A DNA stretch of 64,000 nucleotides from an uncultured Verrucomicrobiota bacterium (GCA_903876795.1 CAIRBK010000050.1:1-64000), one strand, 5' to 3'. Counted from the first letter of the stretch, positions 43,336 through 56,600 are shown. Program-made: numbers and translations. Notes: generated from the letters alone by a model not told the origin.

Positions 43336-43359
43336 GAGTTGCGCGGTCCAGGAGTTGCC

Positions 43360-43524
43360 CACGCAACACACGCAACACACGCCACGAACCGAGTCCAAAC
43401 ATTACTCCTTCCCCGCCCGCCCTGCGGAACAACTAACACAATGGGTTAATTGTTTCGTGGACGCCGGCGCCGGGACGTGACGGAGGGGGCGGTTTTTTTC
43501 CGTGTGTTCCGCGCGTTCCGCGGG
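43360..43524. repeat. CGTGTGTT-type short-unit repeats in a divergent gap
   Basis: CACGCAACACACGCAACACA (43360 on) is a tandem of a 10-nt unit. CCGTGTGTTCCGCGCGTTCC (43500-43519) is a related unit in the other orientation. They bracket the promoter region between two divergent genes. A third piece lies at 45520-45547. The organisation recalls the CGCAAAGA hairpins of the TIR island, but with a different unit. Confidence 0.45.
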
Positions 43525-43538
43525 CAACACTGGCCGCC

Positions 43539-44303
43539 GTGGATTTAACGCCCTATCGCACGTTTCTGACCGAACTCGCCCTGCGCAGCGGGGACTTTCT
43601 GCGCCCGCTTTTCGCCGACCCCTCGCTGGGCGTCGAGTTCAAGTCCGACCAGTCCCCCGTGACCGCCGCCGACCGAGGGGCCGAGGAACTCCTTCGCGCG
43701 CTCATCGCGAATAAATTCCCCTCGCACGGCGTCATCGGAGAGGAGTTCGACGCGGTGAACGCCGGCGCGGAGTTTGTCTGGGTGCTCGACCCGATCGACG
43801 GCACCAAGTCGTTCATCACCGGCGTGCCACTGTGGGGCACTCTCATCGCCCTACTCCACCAGGGCCAGCCCGTGCTGGGTGCGATTCACCAGCCGATCCT
43901 TCAACAACTCATGATCGGCGACGGTACGACGACAACGCTCAACAACCGTCCCGTCCGCGTGCGCCCGTGTTCGCGCCTTGAGGACGCCACTCTGCTCATC
44001 AGCGACCCGCTCAATCCGGCCCGCTACCAAAACGGTCCCGCTTACGACGCCCTCATCCGCCGCGCACGCCTCGTGCGCACCTGGGGCGACTGCTATGGCT
44101 ACCTCCTGCTTGCCTCCGGCCGGGCCGATATCGTCATGGATCCGATCATGAACCCCTGGGACATCGCCGCCCTCGTGCCGGTGGTGCGCGGAGCCGGCGG
44201 CGTGATCACCGACTGGCATGGCGGCGCGCCATATCCGGCAGAATCCACCGTGGCGGCCGTCCCCGGCCTGCATGAACAGGTGATCGCCGCGCTTAAGGCG
44301 TAG
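43539..44303 (+). CDS. hisN: Inositol-monophosphatase family phosphatase, histidinol-phosphatase type
   Basis: 254 residues, GTG start. IMPase motifs: PVTAADRGAEELLR, GVIGEEF (metal-binding Glu), WVLDPIDGTKSFITGVPLWG (the D-P-I-D-G-T core) and DPIMNPWDIAALVPVVRGAG (C-terminal metal Asp). The SFITGVPLWGTLIAL pattern and the length fit the HisN subgroup that converts L-histidinol phosphate to histidinol; 3'-phosphoadenosine phosphatase or IMPase are alternatives. No his genes are near, so the assignment rests on motif details alone. The upstream gap carries short repeats. Confidence 0.85.
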   Translation: MDLTPYRTFLTELALRSGDFLRPLFADPSLGVEFKSDQSPVTAADRGAEELLRALIANKFPSHGVIGEEFDAVNAGAEFVWVLDPIDGTKSFITGVPLWGTLIALLHQGQPVLGAIHQPILQQLMIGDGTTTTLNNRPVRVRPCSRLEDATLLISDPLNPARYQNGPAYDALIRRARLVRTWGDCYGYLLLASGRADIVMDPIMNPWDIAALVPVVRGAGGVITDWHGGAPYPAESTVAAVPGLHEQVIAALKA

Positions 44304-44369
44304 CCTCGCACCAGGCGGCGCCAGGACCCAAAGAACTTGCCCACACAACAGGCAAAAACCTAGCGTTTG

Positions 44370-45098
44370 ATGCATTATGATCCCTCGCTGTTCCGTGCGG
44401 GCCCTTGTGGCCGCTCTGCCGCTCCTGACGATTTCAGCCCTCACACCCGCCGGCGGCAGGTGCAAACCCTCACCGACCAGCAGGGCCGCGTACTCAAAGC
44501 CCAGGTCCTTGCGGTGGATAACGGGAAGGTGAAAATCAAACGCGAGGACGGCCAGACGTTCGAGCTCCCGTTGGCCACACTGAGCGGCGAGACCCAAAAA
44601 TCACTGAAAGTTTGGGCCGAGAAGGCCGCCTCCGAAATCCCCGCCGGCGCGGTCACCGTGGAGTTGAGCCGCGGTATGTTCAGCGTCACCAAAAACGAGG
44701 ACGAGGGCATGGTCGTGTCCGAGGAAGAGTGGGGCTACAGCCTCACCCTTACCAACCGCACCGCGAAGCCCCTGCAAAACATCCGAATCGAATATGTCCT
44801 CTTCGCCAAGCCGGACCAGGATCCGGGCAAGGACAAGGCGGCCGCCATACTCAAGCGCACCAATGGTTCGACCACGGTCAAGGAGATCGCCGGCAACAAC
44901 CGCGCGGTCGTGAGGACCGACACGATCAAGATTTACAAACAAAAGCTTAAGCCTGGCTTTGTCTGGAAGGACAAGGGCGGCAGTGACACGATCCGCGACA
45001 CGCTTTATGGAGTCTGGATAAAGGCCTACGTGGGGGAACAGGTCGTGGCGGAAATCTGCAACCCCTCCAGCCTCGGCAAGACCGAGAAAGGCCCTTGA
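44370..45098 (+). CDS. Secreted SHD1-like domain protein, apparently frameshifted in its signal peptide
   Basis: From the ATG at 44370 the frame gives 242 residues, but its first 30 (MHYDPSLFRAGPCGRSAAPD) look random. In the +1 frame an ATG at 44377 gives MIPRCSVRALVAALPLLTIS then ALTPAGG, a good signal peptide. The mature part, QVQTLTDQQGRVLKAQVLAV and onward, lies in the original frame. One base is therefore missing, or two extra, near 44450-44457. The first domain (QGRVLKAQVLAVDNGKVKIK, FELPLATLS) resembles the SHD1-like domain of many planctomycete and verrucomicrobial exported proteins. A beta-rich second half (YSLTLTNRTAKPLQNIRIEY) follows. Function unknown. A terminator follows. Confidence 0.65.
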   Translation: MHYDPSLFRAGPCGRSAAPDDFSPHTRRRQVQTLTDQQGRVLKAQVLAVDNGKVKIKREDGQTFELPLATLSGETQKSLKVWAEKAASEIPAGAVTVELSRGMFSVTKNEDEGMVVSEEEWGYSLTLTNRTAKPLQNIRIEYVLFAKPDQDPGKDKAAAILKRTNGSTTVKEIAGNNRAVVRTDTIKIYKQKLKPGFVWKDKGGSDTIRDTLYGVWIKAYVGEQVVAEICNPSSLGKTEKGP

Positions 45099-45117
45099 GG
45101 GGAACAGGGCGGCGACG

Positions 45118-45143
45118 AAGCCCGCTCAGCGGCGGGCTTTTTT
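45118..45143 (+). terminator. Rho-independent terminator
   Basis: AAGCCCGC (45118-45125) pairs with GCGGGCTT (45132-45139), followed by a T-run to 45143. It lies 20 bp after the plus-strand stop and overlaps the last codons of the convergent queF. Confidence 0.85.
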
Positions 45144-45497
45144 CGCGGCCGGGACCTTGTATTCGGCGGTGACGACGGAGGAGAAGCCGCCGCGGGCCTT
45201 CCAATCTGCGATGATCGTGAGCGAACGCGGCTTGAGCACGGAGCCCAGGTCGTCGCAGATCTGGTTGGTCGCGGCCTCGAAGAAGATGCCCTTGTTGCGG
45301 AAAGCGTGAAAGTAGAGCTTCAGGGACTTGAGCTCGACGCAGGTTTTGTCAGCCACGTAGCGCACCGTGATGTTGGCGAAATCGGGATGGCCGGTCATGG
45401 GGCACACCGACGTGAACTCGTGATGCGTGTGCGCGATGATGAAATCGCGGTGCGGCGCGGGATTCGGAAAGGTTTCAAGGATTTTAGGATCGGCCAT
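45126..45497 (-). CDS. queF: NADPH-dependent preQ0 reductase
   Basis: 123 residues, a typical short (type I) QueF. It reduces 7-cyano-7-deazaguanine to preQ1 for queuosine in tRNA. The nucleophile is Cys32 in FTSVCPMTGHPDFANITV. The QueF signature E-L-K-S-L-K-x-Y is present (Glu55, Lys57, Lys60), and Asp39 lies in the HPDF motif. FHAFRNKGIFFEAATNQI and LTIIADWKARGG are conserved family stretches. It ends in a basic KKARR tail. No queuosine synthesis gene is nearby. Short CACGGAA repeat units lie just upstream of its start. Confidence 0.96.
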   Translation of the reverse strand: MADPKILETFPNPAPHRDFIIAHTHHEFTSVCPMTGHPDFANITVRYVADKTCVELKSLKLYFHAFRNKGIFFEAATNQICDDLGSVLKPRSLTIIADWKARGGFSSVVTAEYKVPAAKKARR

Positions 45498-45519
45498 GGT
45501 GATGGAATGGGTTGCCCGG

Positions 45520-45547
45520 GGAACACACGGAATACACGGAAAAAATC
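45520..45547. repeat. CACGGAA short-unit repeat
   Basis: GGAACACACGGAATACACGG then AAAAAAT: two 10-nt units of the ACACGGAA type upstream of queF, related to the repeats near 43.4-43.5 kb. Confidence 0.45.
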
Positions 45548-45597
45548 AATGCCCGACCCGACTTTCCGCTTCGTCGGGGGGAGGAGAAGGCTCCGGC

Positions 45598-47208
45598 TCA
45601 GGTCGCGGTCTCGGTGAAACGGGATTCGCGGATGACGGTGACCTTAATGGTGCTCGGGTATTGGAGTTCGGACTCGATGCGCTGGCGAAGCTCCTTGGCG
45701 ATGCCCTGGGCCTGCTCGTCGGTGACGCTCTGGGGATTGACGACCACACGGACTTCGCGGCCCGCCTGGATCGCGTAGGCCTGGTGCACGCCCTGGATGG
45801 ACAAGGCGAGTTTTTCGAGGCGCTCGAGCCGCTGGATGTAGCCGGTCATCGATTCGGCGCGGGCCCCCGGCCGCACGGCTGAAACCGTGTCGGCGAGGAT
45901 GACCAGCCCGGCATAAACGGTCTCGGGCTTCACCTCCTCATGGTGCGTGGCGATCGCGTTGACCACGATGGGAGTCTCGCCGTGACGCTTCACAAACGCG
46001 GCACCGATGGCGGCGTGGCTGCCTTCATAATCGCCCTCGATGGCCTTGCCGATGTCGTGCAACAGGCCGGCACGTTTGGCCAGGCTCGGATCGAGCCCCG
46101 TCTCACTGGCCAGCATTGAACAAAGGAAACCGACCTCGATCGAGTGATCGAGGGCGTTCTGAGTGTAGGAAAAGCGATACTTGAGGCGGCCGAGCACCTT
46201 GATGATTTCTGCGTGAAGACCGTTGATACCCAGCTTCTGCACGGCATCCTCTCCGGATTGCTGGACGTTGAGCTCCACGTCTTCCTTGGCCCGATGGTAA
46301 AAATCCTCGATGGAAGCCGGGTGGATGCGGCCGTCCTTCACCAGACCTTCGAGTGTGAGGCGGGCGATCTCGCGGCGCACGGGATCAAAGGACGAGATGA
46401 GCACCATCTGCGGGGATTCGTCGATCAGCAGGGTGACGCCGGTGGTGGCCTCGAAGGATTTGATGTTACGACCCTCGCGGCCGATGATGCGGCCCTTCAT
46501 CTCCTCGCTCGGCAGTTGCACGATGGTGGCGGTGATGTCGTTGTTGGGCTTCGCGGCGAGCCGCTGCATCGCGGTGATGAGGATGCGCTTGGCCTCGTTG
46601 TTCAGGTCCTGTTCGGAACGGTCGAGAATCTGGTGGCGCAGGGCCCGCAACTCGTCCTGGCACTCGAGCTGCACCTCTTCACGAAGGGCGCGCTTGATCT
46701 CCTCGGCATCCATCTGGGAGACGCCCTCGAGCCGCTTGCGCAGGGACTTGGAGAGGGTGCGGATGGCGTCGCGCGCCTGTTTGATGGCGGCGCTTTCGCG
46801 GGCGAGCCGCTCGCTTTTCTGCTCCAGCTGGTAATCGAGCAGGCCCAGCGACTCTTCGTGGGAACGGATTTCGCGCAGCTTGACCTCGCTCTCGATGTCG
46901 CGCCGGTCAAACTCCCGGCTGATGTCCGCGCGCCGGGCGGCGATTTCCTCCTCGGCCTTTTGCTTGATCTCATGGGCGGCCACGGCGGCTTCGCGCTTGG
47001 CAACCTCAAGCATCTCGGCGGCGCGCTCGACGGCGGCGTTGCGAGTCCGGCGGGTCAAAAACCACACCGTGATGAAGCCCCCGCTCAGGCCAAAGGCAGC
47101 GGCTGCGGCCAAAGCCCAAAACGTCGGACCGCCTGCGGCCAGGGGAAAGCTGAGGATGTAAGGGCCGACTGGATTCAAGGATGCCGGATGGTGGGAAACA
47201 GCAATCAA
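45598..47208 (-). CDS. rny: Ribonuclease Y
   Basis: 536 residues, TTG start taken for lack of a better Met. RNase Y is a membrane-anchored endonuclease that begins mRNA decay. Order: an N-terminal membrane helix (FWALAAAAAFGLSGGFITVW), a long coiled coil (about 45-210, Glu/Arg/Ala-rich), a KH domain (GRIIGREGRNIKSFEATTGV), an HD domain with the metal-binding pair in LLHDIGKAIEG and further on NAIATHHEEV, and a conserved C-terminal domain ending IKVTVIRESR. Length matches the family (about 520). It is divergent from rodA; the annotated starts are only 17 bp apart, so one of the two is probably further inside its gene. Confidence 0.95.
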   Translation of the reverse strand: MIAVSHHPASLNPVGPYILSFPLAAGGPTFWALAAAAAFGLSGGFITVWFLTRRTRNAAVERAAEMLEVAKREAAVAAHEIKQKAEEEIAARRADISREFDRRDIESEVKLREIRSHEESLGLLDYQLEQKSERLARESAAIKQARDAIRTLSKSLRKRLEGVSQMDAEEIKRALREEVQLECQDELRALRHQILDRSEQDLNNEAKRILITAMQRLAAKPNNDITATIVQLPSEEMKGRIIGREGRNIKSFEATTGVTLLIDESPQMVLISSFDPVRREIARLTLEGLVKDGRIHPASIEDFYHRAKEDVELNVQQSGEDAVQKLGINGLHAEIIKVLGRLKYRFSYTQNALDHSIEVGFLCSMLASETGLDPSLAKRAGLLHDIGKAIEGDYEGSHAAIGAAFVKRHGETPIVVNAIATHHEEVKPETVYAGLVILADTVSAVRPGARAESMTGYIQRLERLEKLALSIQGVHQAYAIQAGREVRVVVNPQSVTDEQAQGIAKELRQRIESELQYPSTIKVTVIRESRFTETAT

Positions 47209-47225
47209 AGTTCAATCTCGCAATC

Positions 47226-48560
47226 ATGCCCCGGCCATTCTCCACGGGCCGCCCATGCCGGGTTTTCGCCCGCAAGACCCACGCGGAGGTTGCGCCGGGC
47301 CGGCCCAACGCCTTTGTTCAACGCGTGGCCGGCACCCTGCGCACTCCCCTCGAACTCCTTGGCGTCTTTAAAACGACGACCCGCGAGCGCTTCGACTGGA
47401 TCACCCCTCTGGCCATGCTCGCGCTCGGAAGCATCGGGGTGGCCTTCATCTACAGCGCGCAGTTCTCGACCAACCAAAACAACTGGATCACCCAGATCGT
47501 CTGGCTGGCGGCGGGGGCCGTCCTGTATGTGGCCGTCTCGCTCATCGACTACCGGTTCTGGCTGAGCATCTCCCACTGGTTTTATCTCGGTTGCATTTTG
47601 ACCCTCCTTTTGGTGCTCACGCCGGGCATCGGCACCGAACGCTACGGCGCGCAGCGTTGGCTGGACCTGGGTTTTTTCGCCCTGCAACCCTCCGAACCCA
47701 CCAAGGCCGCCGTGCTGCTGGTGACGGCCGGCATCCTTATCCGCTCCAAAGTCGGTACCATCGCCCAGTCCGTCGGGACGCTCGGCAAATTGGCGCTTGC
47801 GGCGGGTTTTCCCATCTTCCTTATCCTGCTCCAACCCGATATCAAATCGGCGATTGTGCTGCCCCCCGTGATCTTCTCGATGCTCTACGTCTCCAAGCTT
47901 TCGACCCGCTTTTTCGCGGCGGCCTTGGGCGCGTTTTTGATCCTCGTGAGCATCATCACTCTGGACTGCTACCGCTACGTTAAATTCATGGACAGCAACA
48001 ACCTGTCCTACTCGTCCGATAAGGGTCGTTTCGAGCCGCACACCTGGGTGCCCTTGTATGATTACCAGCGCAACCGCATCATCTCGTTCGCCATGCCCGA
48101 CAAGATCGACCCGAACGGCGTGGGCTGGAACCAGCGCCAGTCGCTCATCTCGGTCGGTTCCGGCGGGCTCACCGGCAAAGGCTGGACGCAGGGCACGCAG
48201 GCCCAGTTGGGCTACCTGCCGCGCGCCGTCGCGCACAACGATTTCATCGCCTCGGTCATCGCCGAGGAAAAAGGATTTTTGGGAAGTGTCACCGTTTTAG
48301 GTCTGTTCGGCATAGTGATGTTCAACGGCATCCGCATTGCGGGCCTGTCGCGAGACCGGTTCGGCACCTTGATCGCCATCGGCGTGACGGTGCTCTTCGC
48401 CGTGCACGTCTTTGTTAACATCGCGATGACGATCGGACTCGTGCCCATCACGGGCATACCGCTTCCCTTTATCAGCTACGGTGGCTCCTTTGTGCTGAGT
48501 TGCTGCTTGCTGCAAGGACTGGTTCAAAGCGTCTATCGCTTCCGCAAGGACTTCACATGA
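47226..48560 (+). CDS. rodA: Rod shape-determining SEDS protein RodA
   Basis: 444 residues from the ATG giving MPRPFSTGRP; a GTG at 47325 (VAGTLRTPLELLGVF) is an attractive alternative because it leaves room for divergent promoters. SEDS proteins polymerise glycan strands for cell elongation at the inner membrane. There are about ten hydrophobic segments; the first is LAMLALGSIGVAFIYSAQFS. Signatures: GAQRWLDLGFFALQPSEPTK, ILLQPDIKSAIVLPP (with the catalytic Asp region in QPD), NDFIASVIAEEKGFLGS and GIPLPFISYGGS. RodA rather than FtsW is favoured by the elongated loop after helix seven and the absence of a division cluster. No mre or pbp genes lie within the window. Confidence 0.94.
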   Translation: MPRPFSTGRPCRVFARKTHAEVAPGRPNAFVQRVAGTLRTPLELLGVFKTTTRERFDWITPLAMLALGSIGVAFIYSAQFSTNQNNWITQIVWLAAGAVLYVAVSLIDYRFWLSISHWFYLGCILTLLLVLTPGIGTERYGAQRWLDLGFFALQPSEPTKAAVLLVTAGILIRSKVGTIAQSVGTLGKLALAAGFPIFLILLQPDIKSAIVLPPVIFSMLYVSKLSTRFFAAALGAFLILVSIITLDCYRYVKFMDSNNLSYSSDKGRFEPHTWVPLYDYQRNRIISFAMPDKIDPNGVGWNQRQSLISVGSGGLTGKGWTQGTQAQLGYLPRAVAHNDFIASVIAEEKGFLGSVTVLGLFGIVMFNGIRIAGLSRDRFGTLIAIGVTVLFAVHVFVNIAMTIGLVPITGIPLPFISYGGSFVLSCCLLQGLVQSVYRFRKDFT

Positions 48561-48662
48561 AACTGAAGCCTGGATACGATATTGACCGCTCTGCCGGAAT
48601 TTCCTGCGCCGCAACTCCCGCCCAAGGGTCCGCCGTTCAAACCAACCCGGACAACGACAACC

Positions 48663-50414
<1,752 letters not shown>

Positions 50415-50419
50415 GCTTG

Positions 50420-50452
50420 GCACCTCCCCTTAATTGGGGAGGTGCACTTTTT
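50420..50452 (+). terminator. Rho-independent terminator of the RNase E/G gene
   Basis: GCACCTCCCC (50420-50429) pairs perfectly with GGGGAGGTGC (50436-50445) around a 6-nt loop, then ACTTTTTG. Confidence 0.92.
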
Positions 50453-50649
50453 GTGCTTTTTTGCCAAAGCATGTAAGACTCAAGCCACGCCACTACGTGA
50501 CCATAAGCACATGGTGCATCGCCGGGATCTAAGGCGAAGGCCAAATTCATGAATAGTACATTGGCAAAGTGGCCTGCTGACGAAATCAAGCCATGTGAAA
50601 ACACCCTCTTCCACATCGCCGACAACGTTTTCGTTTCCCGTTCATAATC

Positions 50650-53600
50650 ATGAGCACCGGACCTAAAACGCCCTCAGTCACATCGCTTTCAATCGCGGTC
50701 ACTGTCGATCCCGCGATCAACTACGCCTTCCAGCAAAACGCGATTCCGGTCATCAAAGAGCTGCGTTTTCAGAACGATGTTATCGCTCGGAAGGATCTTA
50801 TCATTCGGCTCACCACAGAACCCGTCTTTGCGGCACCGGTGGAAATCCGGCTGCAAGGCATCGCGGCTAACGGCGAATATCGCGTCGCGGCGCTCGACCT
50901 GAAACTGAGTCACGACTTTCTCGCCGGACTGAATGAAAAAGTCTCCGGGTGGCTAAAGACCGAAGTCGTCGATGGCGACACGGTGCTGTGCTCACGCACA
51001 GACCCTATCGCGCTACTTGCTCGAAACGAGTGGTGCGGGCTCGTATCCCTGCCCGAAATTCTCGCGGCTTTCATTTTGCCCAACGACGTCGGCGTGATGA
51101 CGATTCTTGACCGAGCTTCGGAACTGCTCCGCGAACACACGGGGCGCGGCGCTTTCAACGCCTATCAGGACAAAAGCCGTAAACGTGCCTGGGAGCAGAT
51201 CGCCGCCATCTACAAAGCCGTCGGGGAGCTCGACCTTCGCTACATGGTCGCCCCGGCCAGCTTCGAGACCACCGGGCAGAAAGTCCGCTCGCCGTCCGAC
51301 ATTCTCACCCAACGTTTCGGCAACTGCCTCGACCTCTCGCTTCTGTTCGCGGCCTGCTGCGAACAGGTCGGGCTCCATCCGGTCGTTTTGATACACGAAG
51401 GCCACGCCTATGCAGGCTGTTGGTTGGGCGAGACTAGAATGGCAGAGCCAACCAAGGACGACCTACAGGATATTCGTAAGGGCGTCGATAATTCAGAGCT
51501 AACCGTCTTTGAAAGCACCGCCGTCGCCGACGAGCGTCCTGGCACGTTAGCCGATGCCGAACTCTTGGCCCGTCCGCACCTCGAAACCGAAAAGCCCTTC
51601 CGCCTCGCATTGGACGTGCGCCGGTCGCGCATCGCGCGCATTCACCCGCTCCCGATTCCTGGTCAGGTGGCCGCAACCTCCACCGGTTCGGGCGGGCTGG
51701 TATCAAGCGAAACGGGTCTGGGCGTGCGTGACTTCATCGACTCCGTCGAAGTTGACGTCGCGCCTACAGTCAAAGCCGCCACGCGCATCGACCAATGGAA
51801 AAGCCGTCTGCTCGACCTCAGCCTTCGGAACCGACTGCTCAACTTTAAGGAGACCAAGTGCACCATCCGCATCCTCTCCTCCGCGCCCGAGCATGTGGAG
51901 GATGAGTTGGCCGCCGAGCGCGAACTTTCGCTCCAGCCAAAGCCGAAGTTGATGAGCGAGGACGATCCTCGTCACGCCGCCACCTACACCAAGCAGCAGC
52001 GCACCGACGCGCTCAACGACCACCTGTGCGACGAACTCGCCCGCGGTCGCCTTTGCACCGGTCTCGACGAATCCGAAAACGCCCGCCGCCTCACCGAACT
52101 CTACCGAGCCGCGCGCGGCGCTCTAGACGAGAACGGCACCAACACCCTCTTCGCCGCCGTCGGTTTCCTCGAATGGCGCGAGACCGAGCACAGCGACCGC
52201 GTCCTGCGCGCGCCGCTCCTGCTCGTGCCTGTGGAGTTGAAGCGCAAATCCGTGCTCGAAGGTTTTACCCTGCGCCGTATCGACGAGGAAACACGCCTCA
52301 ACGTCACCCTCATGGAAATGCTCCGGCAAAATTTCCAAAAGGAGATTCCCGGTCTCGACCCGCTCCCCGAAGAAGACAATGGCGTGAACGTCACCCGCGT
52401 TTTTCAACTTTTCCGCGACGCCGTTCGCGATCTCGCAGGCTGGGAAGTAAAGACCGAAATCTGGCTCGGTCAGTTTTCCTTCACCAAATTTCTCCTTTGG
52501 AAAGACCTCGCCGACCGGCTCGAAGACCTCACGCGCAACCGCATCGTAAACCACCTCGTCCACGACGCCGGGGCGCAGTATCCCAATCCCCCCGAAGACA
52601 TCACGCCTCGTCAGCTCGACGATTTGTTTCACCCGCGCGACATCTTTTGCCCACGCAGTGCCGACTCTTCGCAGCTAGCCGCCGTCATGGCCGCCGCCGC
52701 CGGTCACGACTTTGTGCTCGAAGGCCCGCCCGGCACCGGAAAATCGCAGACTATCACCAACATCATCGCGCACTGCCTCTCTCGGGGAAAACGTGTGCTC
52801 TTCGTCGCCGAAAAACGCGCCGCACTCGATGTCGTTCACCGCCGTCTGCGCGAAGATGGTCTGGAGCCCTTCTGCCTGGAGCTGCACTCGAACAAAACCG
52901 GCAAGGCCGACGTGCTGGCGCAGTTCGACCGCACCCTGAAATTCATCGACCAGTCCTCGCCGTCCGATTGGGATCATCGCACGGCGGAGTTGGAGAAACT
53001 CCGCGCTTCGCTTAACGCTTACACCCGCGCTCTGCACCGGCGAAACCCCTCCGGTCTGAGCGCCCACTATTGCCTCGATTACCTCCTCCCGCGCAAAGAC
53101 GAGTCCGTGGTGCGCCTCGACCGCTGGCCGTCGATTCTCGAAACCTCGGCCGAAACTCTGGATGGCGCACGCCTGCTCTGCCGTTTGCTGCAAGAGCGCT
53201 CACGTCCGCTCGTGCCACTGACCGATCACGCCCTCGCGCCGCTGGCCCGCGAAGAGTGGTCACCCTCTTGGGCGGAACGGACGCTCGACCGCATGCGTGA
53301 ACTGGGTGGTCTCGCCACAACTGCCCTCGACGCCACACGCGAACTCCGCACGTGGTTGCGGCGCGCAGGCAGCACGGCCACACGCCAGGAACTCGCCCAC
53401 CTCGGTGCACTTGTTGAAAGCCTGCTGGCCCCTGAGCCAGTCGGTGCCGCCTTCGCCACCACGCCGTGGAATCAACTCGCCGCCGACCTCGACGGTTGGA
53501 TCGCGCTCGCGCGGGAACGCCCCGAACTGCGGACCAAGTTGATGCCGATTCATATCCCGGTGCCCGCAAATACCGTCACGATGCCGTGTGAGACATGGAC

Positions 53601-56600
53601 GGACGGTGCGGCGGAGCGGATTTTCGAGCACGGTCGCGAACTCGTCGGTTTCACCAAGGCGGCCATCGAATCGTCTCGCGATCTACGCATGTGGCTGCAA
53701 GCGCCAGGTGCCCATACTTCGCGCGCGGAACTTGCTCAATTTGTCGCCTTGGTGGACAGCCTGCTTAGCCCGGCTCCGGTGGCCGAGGCGTTCGCGACCA
53801 CACCGTGGAACCAGTGGGTGCGTGACTTCGACGGATGGATTGCGCTCGTAAAGGAACGCGTGGAACTCCGTGCGAAGCTCGTTGGCTACGATGAAACCAA
53901 ACTCCTCGCGCTCGAACTCGATCCACTGAATCAGAAATGGCAGTCGGCGCAGTCCGCATGGTTTCTGATGAAGTGGCTGCGCATCGGCAGCGTACGTCGA
54001 CGACTCCGCACGGCGCGTCTCGATAAAATGAAACCCGATCTCGCCACGCTCGGCGATGTATTGACTGCGGCCTTGCGCCTCCGTGCGGTCAACGCCGCGC
54101 TGGCTGCCGCGTCGCTCCAAGCCGAAAAACTTCTCGGCGATGCCTGGGAGCACGGTGAACCCCAAACCGACATGCTCGACTATGTGCGCAGTTGGGGCGG
54201 CACGCTCCATGACCGCCTCGTTGCCTGCGCTCCGGATGGCACCGACTGGCAGGCGCAACTTCGCGTGCTCATCAGCGGTCTCTTCCGGGACGGACCGGCT
54301 ACTTACGCCATCGGCACAACAGTCGGGAACCGGCTCGCTCGTTTTCGCGATACGATTGGTAAATTCGACGAGGCCTTTGGCTCCTTCGCGTCCGAGGCCG
54401 CACTCACGCGCGATCCCTTGGACGAAGCCCGTGATCACCTCGCGGCCGTCGCGACGGCACTGGGTCAGTTCCTGGCCTCTGCCCAACGTCTCCGCGCCAG
54501 CAACGCCCAACTAGCCGCCACCGCGCCAACCGCGCAGGCGTGTCTTGGCGTGCTCTGGGCGAAGGGCGAGCCCTCGGCTGACGCCCTCGTGCGCGCCCGT
54601 GCGTGGGGCGAGGTTCTCCACCCACGCATACTTGCTTGCGCCGGCGATGACCTCGGTTGGCTCGGTCAGCTGCGGCAATTGCTCGCAGGTCTCTTCGGCG
54701 AAGGTCCGACGGTATATGCACTGGGCACCAGTATCGGCGGACGCCTGGTGCGGTATCACGAGGCGTTAACGCGTTTCTCAGAAGTCTACGAGGCCTTTGC
54801 CACCGACGTTCGTCTGCGACGCGAGGTGTTCGACACAGCGACGGATCATCTCGTCGCGGTGCAGGCACTGACCGAACGCTTGCCGACCGCGTGGGGCAGG
54901 ATTCGCGATTGGTGCTCGTGGCAAAAAGTCCGTCACCAAGGCCTCGCACTCGGTCTCGCTCCGGTGATCGAAAAGCTGGAGTCTCCCGAAGGTCACTCGC
55001 TCAACCTGCCGGCTTTGTTTGAACGTAGCTTCCGCCGTGCGATGTTGTTCGCCTCCATTGAATGCTCGCAGGCCTTGCGCGAATTCTTCGGACGCGAGCA
55101 CTCGGAACGCATCGAGCGTTTCCGCGAGGTGGATGAAAGGCTCGCCAGCCTCACTCGCGATCTCATCCGCGCCAATCTCGCCGGAGGCATTCCGCGCGAC
55201 CAACTCCAGAGCGATATTCCCAAGTCCGAAATCGGCCTGCTCCGAAAAGAGATCGGTAAAAAGACCCGCCACATACCGGTGCGCCAGTTGCTCAGTCGCA
55301 TCCCGAAGCTGCTCCCCAAGCTCAAGCCCTGCGTGCTCATGAGTCCCCTATCCGTCGCACAATACTTGGAAGCATCGCATGAGAGCTTCGATGTGGTGAT
55401 CTTCGACGAGGCGTCACAAATCCCCGTGTGGGACGCCATCGGAGCCATCGCACGCGGCAAACAACTCATCGTGGTGGGCGACCCGAAACAGCTCCCGCCG
55501 ACCAACTTCTTCAACAGCAGCGGTGACGACGAGGACGACCTCACGCCCGAGGAACACAAAGACCTCGAAAGCATCCTCGACGAACTCATGACCAACGGCC
55601 TGCGCCACAAGCGCCTCCAATGGCACTACCGCAGCCGTCACGAAGGCCTCATCACCTTCAGCAACCGCCAGTATTACGAGAACGATCTGCTCACGTTTCC
55701 ATCTCCCGAGGCCGGTCACGGTGGGGTGCGTTTCAAGCACCTGCCGGAGGCACGCTACGACAAGGGCAAGTCGCGCACAAACCGCGGCGAGGCCGTCGCT
55801 CTAGTCGATGATCTGGTCGCTCGCCTGCGCAAGACCGACGGCCCGCGCCGTTCCTTCGGCGTCGTCACCTTCAGCCAGGCCCAGCAAAAACTCGTCGAAG
55901 ACTTGCTCGACCAGAAGCGACGTGAACATCCGGAAATCGAACTCCACTTTGGCGATGAACCGCCGGTGGAGGGCGAGCCGGTCTTTGTGAAAAACCTGGA
56001 GAGTGTGCAGGGTGACGAGCGCGACGTGATCCTGTTCTCAATCTGCTATGGCCCTGACGAATCCGGCAAAGTCTCGATGAACTTCGGTCCGCTCAACCGC
56101 GACGGTGGTGAGCGTCGGCTCAACGTCGCCGTGACCCGCGCCAAGCACGAGGTGCTCGTTTATAGTGGCCTGCGCGCCGACCAGATCGACCTCACCCGCA
56201 CGCGCGCGAAGGGCGTGCGCGACCTAAAATACTTCCTCGACTACGCTGACCGTGGGCCGAAGGCACTCGCCGCCGTGACCATGGCATCCGATGAGGCCGA
56301 AGCGGATTCCGAATTCGAGAGGATGATCGCCGACCGTATCCGCAAAGCCGGTTACGATGTGCATCACCAAGTCGGCTGTTCCGGCTACCGCATCGACCTC
56401 GCGGTTGTCGATCCGTCCGCACCGGGGCGTTATCTGCTGGGCATCGAATGCGACGGCGCGACCTACCACCGCGCCGCCACCGCACGCGACCGAGACAAGC
56501 TCCGCCAGCTCATTCTCGAAGGCCTTGGCTGGAAGCTACACCGCATTTGGTCAACTGACTGGTGGCACGACTCCGACAAGGAAATCGAAAAACTACTCAG

